From assembly GCA_932521025.1 (NCBI GenBank), contig OW051471.1, positions 12,772,001-12,836,000 on the forward strand: DNA of 64,000 bases, in the 5' to 3' direction. The position numbers and the translations under genes were made by a program. Shown piece after piece: positions 57,601 to 64,000 of this stretch. This DNA is from Oscheius onirici. Taxonomy: Eukaryota; Nematoda; Chromadorea; Rhabditida; Rhabditidae. The number at the start of each line of letters is the position of its first letter. Within the stretch, counting starts at the first letter, position 1. The notes under the pieces were generated by a model. That model saw only the letters and a program-made list of their open reading frames with translations, searched no databases and was not told the origin of the DNA.

Positions 57601-58169
57601 GAAGACCAGTATGTTGTAAGCACGGTGCCATGTAGGCTCGTGGACACAGTTGAAGGGGCGCATACCCGTTTGTTCGTTCGACGAAACGAAAATAAAATGA
57701 GAAAACTAAAAAAAAGATGAAAACCCATAAAAATGCTGCTAAAAACACTGAATCCGGCTGCAATGGGTTAAAGGACTGCTCCCGTGGTTCCCGTCACGAA
57801 TTTCATAACGGCGACCCTTTTTCCGCTGAGCTGCTGAACAAACTATACCTAGGTTGATTTTGAACCATGGAAAATATCCTTTAAAGAATTGCCCAAGTGC
57901 CGCTCTTCGTTGAAAATGGACCATAAATCTCATCGATATTCAGGAAATGCTCGGCGGCAACATCGAAGTCAACTACAAGGCAATAGCCATGGAATTGGAC
58001 GCTCTAAAAGAAGAAAATGCTCTCCTAAAGGCCAGAAACCGTCGTCAATACAAACAGATTGAACTTCTTACCCGTAATTTCCGTCTTTTCACCCTGAACG
58101 GTCTTGATTTCAGAGCAGGACAACACGAACGACATTGTACATCACATGGAGACGAAGATCTCGGCCTAA
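45623..58169 (+). CDS. class II-like myosin heavy chain
   Basis: About 30 exons. 5' part: 45623-45642, 45686-45772, 45813-45888 ([11 protein letters not shown], the N-terminal SH3-like fold). Motor: 48243-48396 ([20 protein letters not shown]), 48441-48468, 48509-48683 (P-loop GESGAGKT and [19 protein letters not shown]), 48724-48787, 49335-49414, 49452-49838, 50413-50515, 50663-50814 ([12 protein letters not shown]), 50855-51069, 51207-51376, 51411-51478, 51739-51863, 51902-52029, 52304-52398. Neck and rod: 52440-52835, 53376-53825, 53869-53955, 54303-54539, 54581-54724, 54763-54929, 54969-55048, 55698-55845 and 55885-55990 (Ser/Arg-rich), 56028-56108, 56695-57069, 57944-58073, 58114-58169. 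It yields about 1,530 residues. Phases fit, except that the exon with the LNE..VL segment before TYSGLF was not found and the 51207 acceptor is weak. A filament-forming actin motor is expected. Confidence 0.85.
46680..47500 (-). pseudogene. possible decayed Srt-like receptor inside the myosin intron
   Basis: On the strand opposite to the myosin, an exon-like segment with acceptor near 47425 reads [23 protein letters not shown] donor, a TTAGTTCAG acceptor and then [20 protein letters not shown] follow. The order and character resemble FFFDPLSNYST and the TM5 of the Srt gene at 26176-28166. No TM1-3 or TM6-7 exons are evident. This is a weak resemblance by eye and may be chance. Confidence 0.2.
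47860..48010. repeat. dispersed repeat family D, copy 1
   Basis: GTAGAACTCGATG-GGC-GTCAAAATGAGACC and the following AAGCCAAAATT..AAATTT recur at about 62948-63065. The upstream AGCTCGC(T/C)G(C/T)GC word also appears at 47625 and, inverted in arrangement, near 62697. It lies in the large 5' intron region of the myosin. Confidence 0.55.
48838..48921. repeat. short palindrome with CGTGACGGGA ends
   Basis: GATTTCGTGACGGGAACC at the left and GGGTCCCGTCACGAAATC at the right are near-perfect complements around a loop of about 45 nt. The same TTCGTGACGGGAACCAC word ends the inner foldback at 57418-57818. Confidence 0.75.
49050..49267. repeat. foldback in myosin intron
   Basis: Left CTAATAGCACCCCTGTACGC, then AATTACGTACGCATTTTTTTC. 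Right GAAAAAAAATGCGTACGTAATT, then GCGTACAGGGGTGCTTCTATTAG. Arms of about 50 bp flank a loop that includes the mirrored GGAAAA-AATTGGAAA segment. Confidence 0.85.
49885..50380. repeat. MITE-like element family E, copy 1
   Basis: The ends are inverted: TAGTCCATTTTCAATGAAGAGCGG at the left and CCGCTCTTTGTTGAAAATGGACCA at the right. The right-hand 260 bp are the reverse complement of 57110-57370, and the left-hand 75 bp match the reverse complement of 57840-57930. It lies in a myosin intron between exons encoding motor domain. Confidence 0.8.
52068..52300. repeat. dispersed repeat family C, copy 2
   Basis: TCTAGAAAAAAACTGGCTGT, CCGCGCCTGATTTTGAAAT, CACCGCGC and TTTTTTGACCATGCTGAATC match the reverse strand of 24177-24375 in the same order. 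The open frame across it is therefore repeat, not myosin. It fills the intron before the exon at 52304. Confidence 0.7.
55110..55275. repeat. foldback in myosin intron
   Basis: Left ATGGTCTGTTCAAAAAGAA then GATTACCGTAAGATTTTAG. Right CTAAAATCTTATGGTAATC then TTCTTTTTGAACAGACCAT. A half-copy, GATTACGGTAATCCCTCTTC plus TTTTTGAATAGAC, lies near 63205-63235 in the K2P channel gene. Confidence 0.8.
56164..56578. repeat. foldback element family A, copy 3 (myosin intron)
   Basis: Left end GGGGCGGTATCTTTACC then a C run. Right end, read inward, GGGGCAGGTTTCTTTACC. Internal arms and the TTCTGCAAAGTTGTAGAGCG core match copies 1 and 2. Flanks GATTAGT and GATTAAG are similar and might be a target-site duplication. 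Confidence 0.85.
57105..57935. repeat. MITE-like element family E, copy 2, with an inner foldback
   Basis: Ends TGGTCCATTTCCAACGAAGAGCGG and CCGCTCTTCGTTGAAAATGGACCA match copy 1. Within it, 57418-57818 is a separate inverted repeat: TATGAAATTCGTGACGGGAA, CAGTCCTTTAACCCATTGC and GATGAAAACCCATAAAAATG are each mirrored. It looks like one element inserted into another. The open frames across it are repeat sequence, not myosin. Confidence 0.8.
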
Positions 58170-58273
58170 TTCTCCTACCGACCCTATATTTGTTCACTTT
58201 ATTTCTACTCGGTGATATATCCCCGTTCCCTACGCGTTGTTAAAAAACAGAGAATGAAACCGGTTCAATCTAT

Positions 58274-61200
58274 CTAGTAGCGTTTATTAGTCGACATGGT
58301 CTTCAGGTAGGCAATGTCGAATGAGCACGGAGCGGAAGTGTCAATGTCGTAGGGAGTGTCGAGGTCTCCCAAGCCGAGTCGCGGCACCTGAAAAGTGCTT
58401 TTTTTTTGAGTGAATTTCAATGCTTTTGATCTCCGGAAAAAGCTTAAACCAATGAATTTTGAATGATTTTTAGAGAGTTGAAAGAGTCAGTTGAAGTGTG
58501 CTATTTCGCGTTCGAGAGAAGAAAATTGGAGGATACTGTAACTAGGCATCCGCACCATTGCTCATACAATTCGAATAACAAACCTCCGGAAAGTTTAGCT
58601 AATTTTCTGGAGTTCCGGCCTTCTAGACGGAATGCAGTTTTTGCCTAATATGCCAATATACAGTAACGGCCAAAAGTTTTTAAACTTTTGTGTTTTGGAC
58701 ACAGCGCGAACAAAAAAGGGTAAATACAGCGGTATTCTGGCAGAAGATGTCAAAGAGGATAAGAAACAAAAGTTTGTAACTTTTTTTGAAACTGCTCAGC
58801 AGCTGAAAGTTTTCAAGTTTTGAATACAAAATGACTGTTTTCCAAGTAACGAGTAAAATCAGTTTTGCATATCGGGATCATGTAGACTCTTTGATAGGGT
58901 CTTTTAAAGTTGTCTACTACCATACTGGACAGTTGAACTTAAAAACTTTCAGCTGCTGAGCAGTTTCAAAAAAAAGTTACAAACTTTTGTCCAACACTAC
59001 GCATTTACTCCGATTTGGTCATCAAATTTATGATTTTCGAAAAACGAGTATACACGCCTTGTTTCTTATCCTACTTGACATCTTCTGCCAGAATACCGCT
59101 TTATTTGACTCGCATTTGTCCGCGCTGTATCGAAAACATAAAAGTTTGCAAACTTTTGGCCGCTACTGTAGACGATGTTTCCCAGACAGATTTAACCAAA
59201 GGAATACTGAGGATTGAGAAACCAGATGCTTTACCAACAAGTGCGATGACAAGCAGACGGCCTGGAGAATGAGTTGCATTGCAAAGGACGCTGTCAAAAA
59301 TTGTAAAGGGAAAAGGAGCGGATCAAAACTTGCTGTGAGGGAGATGATTGCAACCACATTAACCTCAGTTCTTTTTGGAAAAGAATAAGCTACGTTGTCA
59401 AAACGGTGTCAAATAGGACTTGAGGATTGTTACGGGAAGCTGTCTCTGCACAACATGAGAGAGCAAGAAAGAAAGGAGACATCCCATGTCCTCGAGACAG
59501 AAAATGCCAAAAAATTGAGGAAACTTCTTGATGACCTGGCAAAGGACCCGGATATACGAGCTTCTAAAGAGCACGTTCAAAAATCCCCAAAAGAACCAAA
59601 AATCTCACGTAACTAATTGTAATTAACTTCAAATTATGGAGGAATTAGTTTACGACAATTTTTATCTAACGTAGAAAGCGTTTTTTGAACATAGTTTTTT
59701 TCAGCTATAAATAGAACCCAATACAAGCAAGTTCCATAAAAGATGCTGCCCCTCACTATTCTCGTCTGCTGCCTGATGGTTTGTGTTTTTGTTTTTGGTC
59801 GCTTCGATACCGAAGAAGAAGTCTTCCCATGCTTTAATGGTAGGCCTTCCAAAAAGCAAGAAATTTCCATCTATTAAGGCACACTCGTTAACAAGTTTGT
59901 GGACATGAACTACGTGAACTTTAGCATTGAGTTTGGAGTATGCTTTACAAAGTACATGTACCAGCAAGGAAGCTTCAGCATATCTGTTGGATGTGACAAT
60001 AATAAACGGAGAGGGCTTAGTGGCAAGAGTGTTTCGTGCCATGGACAGCTAGAAGACGAAAACCCTGTCGAAAGCCCTGTCTCCTGGAGCCGGTCTATCT
60101 GCTGTCAAGGAGATTTGTGCAACCGCCTCATAATATCATAAAACTTCATTCTCTGCCAGTTTTCGAGTCTCCGTTTGTTTCAGATTTTTTCCCTACACGT
60201 TTTTATATGTTCCCCCGATTGAGACATCTATTTTCACCCAATTTTGTTCGTGTATTGCTCAAATAGTTATTGTTCTGCGAAGTGTTCAAGGGAATAATTT
60301 GAACCAACATTTTGTACGTTATTCAAACTACAAGAATGATTAAAGCGAGTGGGTAATTACGGAAATAGGCGGGCTGATTCTACCGTACTTTTGTGCGGCT
60401 TCTTTCCTACCTATTTCTTCAGGGAATTCAATCCTTCTGACAAAAATGTCAAAAACCGGCCATTTTCGTCCATTTCAATACGTTTTCTTCCATTTTTGTC
60501 TTCTACTGGCTATTTTCAACATGCTTTTTACGATAAACATCATGAGAACAGAGGAAAACGACAAAAATGCAGTGAAAACCCCCAGTTTGTCAAGGTTTTT
60601 TGCGCTTCCCGCTAATTTTTTGAGCTCGCTGCGGGCCAGCTTGCTCGCTTTAAGTGCCGGAACTTTGTAAAAAACGAACAAAGTAACAGCTTGATTTTGC
60701 AGCCACAGGATCTCTTCAGAAAGTTGCTCCACTAGTTCAAAAAACCTTTTCTGTTTGTCGTTATCAGTTTTCCTCTGATTTTGTAGGAATAAGATGCGAA
60801 ACCCACATTTTCTTGTTTCCCATCAATTGAGCTCGTCTCGTAGAAAATCGGCAGCGTGTCAACAGTTCGATTCGTCTCCATTTTCAGAGATTCTATGGCT
60901 TTTTCTTACAAAACAGTGAGAAGAAAAAAAGTACCTGCAACTTTGCTGTTTCGGCGTTCGTCCATGAAGCCAATAGAGTGGGCATCCATACTTCCTCGGA
61001 GATCTGTATAGCTGACAGCTTTGGCTTCAGCTTCCTCTTCTTCTCCTGGCTTCTAGAAATTTTTATTTTTCATCAAAGTTGGAAACGGCCCTACCCTCAA
61101 CGTTTTCATCTCTCCAGCCTGAACTTTCATGGCATTGTCGGCAAACTGGTCAAAATTAAAATTGACTAGCTCTTCCGGAGGAATGTTAAACTTGTCGCCG

Positions 61201-63843
61201 AGATTTTTTACCAGGGCCTTCATTGTCATCCTTAAGATTTTTATACAAAATATTTGGAACCTACTTTTTTCCTCCAAACCAGATTACAGCATTCGCGACA
61301 TTTTCCATTTTTCTTCCCGCATAATGGACTTTTTTGAGCAGATCAGCAGCAATTTCGATGGCCATAGTGGTTAAGGCAAGTCCTATTCCAATGTAGACGA
61401 GAGTGATGAAGAGGTAGTCAAAACTGAATAGAGAGTTTAAAAAAATCTTGTTTTCTGGTTACCTTTTAGGAACAAAGTCACCCAGTCCAATTGTTGTTAG
61501 GGTAACAAAATTAAAGTAAAGAGCCTTGAAAAAGTCCATTTCCGGCTCGTAGGCGGAGAGAACCTGAAAATTTACTTGTTTTTGTGTGGACCATGTAAGA
61601 TGAGGTTCTCTTGTTATTTGTTTTTTTGTCTAATATGTTTCTCTTCTCTTCTATTTATATCGGTTTTTATGCATCTTGAGTCAAGATTCCAAAAAAAACT
61701 GAATAGAGATCTGAAATATATGTCTCGGCCCGTCAGGACCGAATATCAAAGTACTGAGGTCTCAGCTGTGTTCCTATCAGGGGTGACACTTACAGGGTGG
61801 ACCAAAATTATAGCAACTCAGAAAAACTGTTTGTGGAAGGCGGCAAAAAGGCTCAGAATTGAAAATATAACAAATATTCTTTGAATGATTTCAACCAATT
61901 ATCAACGCTAGACTTCAGTTCAAACAGTTTTGGTGGTGAGCCAGACCTCGAAACAGTTCGGATCAGATTTTCTTTAGAAAACAAGGTAAATAATCCGCCG
62001 AAATCACACACAGGACATCTGGAAGAACAAAAACACCTAAAAGTTTGAGTTTGAGTAGTAAGCGCGCGGTTGCTGTAATTTTGGCCCACCCTGTAAGATT
62101 TTTGTTCCAGAAGCCTGTGAAGTCTGTTAGAGTGAAATCAAAAAACTCACGGTCTACCCAATTTTCTCTCAATTTTTTCAGAGATAAAGGAAAGATACTC
62201 ACCTGAGCTCCAAAGAACAAGTACGCTGCAAATGTGCCAGTAAGAGCCAGAGACTCTGCTGCTCCTCTCGCCTCCGGTTCTTGTGGCCCTTCCTCTTCTT
62301 CCTCAGCTTCCTCTTCCTCAGGCACCGGTTCCTCTTCCCCATCTTTCAATATTACTGGCGGTTCAACGAAATTCTTTCGATCCGAGACATTTCCTTTCTT
62401 CTCCTTGTCCTGCAATGTTCCCTTGACCGATAAAAAGTTTTCACTCACAATCTTCCTCCGGAAGCACTTTTTAGAAAGCCATACGATTTTGGCAACAAGT
62501 GCAAGCATTTTCTTAAGGCAGATGTTGATAAACATTCCGATGTCTGCTATCGTCAGTAGAGTCAACGGGACTCCTATGAGGCCGTAGACTATGACAAAGA
62601 CCCTTCCGGCCATTGTTTCTGGAGCCACGTGACCGTATCCTGAAAAGCCAAAAACGTTGAAAGAAAAATTCAATTTTAGCTGCGTATCTTTCACGCAGCT
62701 CGCCGTGCCTCTGAAACCCCGCGAAACGAAAAATTTGAATTTTTGGCTTGAAAAATCGAAATTTCATTGAATTAATTTTCTCAGTGAACCGTGTATAGTT
62801 TTTTCTGTTCTTGGTCTCATTATGACGGCCGTAGCGAGATCTACCAGAATGAGTTTTGGCACCAACGAATCAGCGAATCGTTTTGAAAAATGAGGAAAAC
62901 AGCGTCGCACAGCCGTGCAACATGCGATCGGTCTGCAAAAAATCATTCTGGTAGAACTCGATGTGGCTGTCAAAATGAGACCAAGTACAAAAAAACCTAG
63001 GGTCAGGCGACCGAGAAAACGACTCACTGAAATTTTCACATTTTCAAGCCAAAATTCGAAATTTGAATTCCCTCTCTTGAAATTCCGTTGAGATTTTCAA
63101 ATCGCGGAGGGACCCAGAAGGAGGACAAAGTCATTAAAGTGCCGGTTTTGGCGAACTGTGTTCAAATTTATTAGTGGAGGGTCTCGAAGGGAAGAGCTAA
63201 AAGATTACGGTAATCCCTCTTCTTTTTGAATAGACTAAATCAGTCACAAGTTCAGTTCAATTTCGCTGTCTCTACAGATACTCACCGATGGTAGTGATGA
63301 CAGTAAATGCAAAAATGAGAGCATTTCCAAACGACCACTTTTCCACCTCTTCTTCAGGCTCCAAATCTAAAAAAAAGTTAAATTCTTCTGGGAAAAACTT
63401 TCCTACCAGGCAACTCCGTTACTGAAGAAGCTGTTGTTCTCCGAACTGCATCCGCCTTCATATTCGGATAATTCAGACCAAGCTTCTTGAAATTTGCAAA
63501 CTGATAACAGCTGTCAATGGCCTGAATGTTCATCCTTTCCATCTCGTGCATTGAACAGTTCGTCTGTTTGAAAACATTCTCGATCACAAATCGGAGACAC
63601 GAATGGACTCCGGGATCCATTGCAGCAATCTCCGAGCCGAGATAGACTTTGATCATCTTCGAATGGCTCTCTGTGACGTCCCTCTTGCTGATGGAGGCTT
63701 TACTGAGGCGGAAATGTGCTGTGGTTGTGTTCATTGACCTACACTCGTTCCGGCGATTCGAGCCATTGCATGGAAACGGCGCCAAAAAGCGTATATATGA
63801 CGACGCCGAAAATCAGGCCAAAGTGGATGGCGACGGTGGAAGC
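58274..63843 (-). CDS. two-pore-domain (K2P/TWK) potassium channel, 5' partial
   Basis: Visible exons: 63843-63743, 63702-63407, 63366-63286, 62639-62203, 61563-61463, 61423-61265, 61230-61095, 61052-60935, 60892-60807, 60774-60676, 58387-58274; about 575 residues, phases consistent. TM1 is HFGLIFGVVIYTLFGAV. The first loop holds CYQFANFKKLGLNYP. Pore 1 filter is TTIGYG, pore 2 filter TTIGLGDF, followed by YIGIGLALTTMAIE. A long acidic insert (EEEPVPEEEEAEEEEEGPQE) lies between the two halves. KALVKNLGDKF begins the cytoplasmic tail. K2P channels carry background K+ current at the plasma membrane. The protein start lies beyond 63843 or off the window. The last exon is joined across a 2.3-kb intron by phase and lack of alternative, so it is less certain. 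The stop is 105 bp from the convergent myosin stop. Confidence 0.85.
58661..59168. repeat. MITE with Tc1-like ends
   Basis: TA target bases flank both ends (58659-58660, 59169-59170). The terminal repeats are CAGTAACGGCCAAAAGTTTT and, from the right, CAGTAGCGGCCAAAAGTTTG. Pairing continues through TGTTTTGGACACAGCGCG and AGATGTCAA-AGGATAAGAAACAA. A central AACTGCTCAGCAGCTGAAAGTTTT is also mirrored. No transposase frame. It lies in the large K2P intron. Confidence 0.85.
59169..59640 (+). pseudogene. broken three-finger-like secreted protein gene
   Basis: Two adjacent frames together resemble the intact gene at 59743. One reads CFTNKCDDKQTAWRMSCIAK and NCKGK (about 59228-59320). The other reads KTCCEGDDCNHINL (about 59322-59365), the typical CC.gD.CN ending. 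They are one base out of register around the AAAACTTGC tract at 59324. No signal-peptide exon is visible upstream, where the Tc1-like MITE abuts. This supports a 5'-truncated, frameshifted relic. Confidence 0.55.
59705..59712 (+). promoter_or_regulatory. TATA box
   Basis: TATAAATA about 31 bases before the ATG at 59743 implies a very short leader for the nested three-finger-like gene. Position and sequence are the only evidence. Confidence 0.5.
59743..60141 (+). CDS. secreted three-finger (Ly6/ET-module-like) protein, nested
   Basis: Two exons (59743-59839, 59879-60141) give 119 residues. A signal peptide (MLPLTILVCCLMVCVFVFG) is followed by spaced cysteines: PCFNG, FGVCFTK, VGCDNN, VSCHG and the closing ICCQGDLCN. 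That ending, CC.gD.CN, is the hallmark of Ly6/activin-receptor-like three-finger folds and nematode ET modules. Eight or so cysteines in 95 residues fit. The gene is complete and lies in the last intron of the K2P channel on the opposite strand, next to a broken paralogue. Function is unknown; secreted ligand-like or receptor-modulating roles are typical of the fold. Confidence 0.7.
61793..62094. repeat. mariner-type MITE, about 300 bp
   Basis: The TA-flanked ends are CAGGGTGGACCAAAATTATA and, from the right, CAGGGTGGGCCAAAATTACA. The first bases (CAGGGTG) also begin one end of the transposon at 42247-42640, so both may belong to related lineages. No transposase frame remains. It is in a K2P intron. 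Confidence 0.8.
62695..63070. repeat. foldback in K2P intron, contains family D
   Basis: Left AAATTTGAATTTTTGGCTTGAAAA pairs with right TTTTCAAGCCAAAATTCGAAATTTG. An inner pair is TCATTATGACGGCC with GGCTGTCAAAATGA, and GATCTACCAGAATGA with TCATTCTGGTAGAACTC. The right arm matches 47860-48010. Confidence 0.7.
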
Positions 63844-64000
63844 CTGAAGGGAAAGATTGGTGATACTCTTTGAATTTGAAAACAGCTTAGTTTTGGAAAC
63901 ATCAAACAACATCAAGTTTTGTTTGTTTTGAACTTCAAAAGAGAAATATGCAAATCAGGTCTCTAGGGACCAAAAAAAGAGTTCTGACCAGAGATGTACG

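Overview
The window looks like nuclear DNA of a rhabditid nematode (Caenorhabditis-like). Genes are dense and split by many 35-60 nt introns with a T-rich AG acceptor. Several start codons lie a few bases after an isolated TTTCAG-type acceptor, as expected for spliced-leader trans-splicing. Nematode-specific chemoreceptor families (Str, Srt, Srg, Srh/Sri-like) dominate one half. All exon models were built by hand from splice consensus, reading phase and remembered family motifs; no search was run.

Layout. 1-155: tail of a small secreted protein gene (-). 722-3800: mitochondrial coiled-coil K+ channel MITOK/CCDC51 (-), with a complete serpentine receptor nested in its third intron on the other strand (1823-3148). 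4499-8053: RPAP1-like RNA polymerase II assembly factor (+), followed 153 bp later by a UDP-glycosyltransferase (8207-11208, +) whose introns hold a LINE remnant. 11.3-15.4 kb: foldback repeat and unrecognised, partly broken coding fragments. 15685-18570: PLA2G6-like patatin phospholipase (-). 18.6-21.7 kb: gene-poor and repeat-rich. 21.7-31 kb: chemoreceptor cluster with a decayed Str-type receptor, an intact Srh/Sri-like receptor, an intact Srt receptor and a short 7TM receptor. 31793-32348: SKP1-related protein. 32.9-33.7 kb: two tandem cysteine/glycine-rich secreted peptides, the second frameshifted. 34430-37067: Str-type receptor. 39387-40908: DRAM/TMEM150-type membrane protein. 41545-43881: Srg receptor. 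45623-58169: large class II-like myosin heavy chain. 58274-63843: two-pore-domain potassium channel (-, 5' end outside the window), with a secreted three-finger-like gene (59743-60141, +) nested in one intron beside a broken paralogue.

The most striking property is the number of inverted-repeat (foldback/MITE-like) elements: about two dozen in 64 kb, nearly all in introns or between genes. Several families have several copies here. One family has 17-bp ends flanking a C/G homopolymer and occurs in introns of the phospholipase, the Srt receptor and the myosin. Others have Tc1/mariner-type TA-flanked ends or TTAA-flanked ends, and one element carries a second inverted repeat inside it. These genes do not form one pathway; the shared features are nesting, receptor birth and decay, and heavy intronic foldback load.
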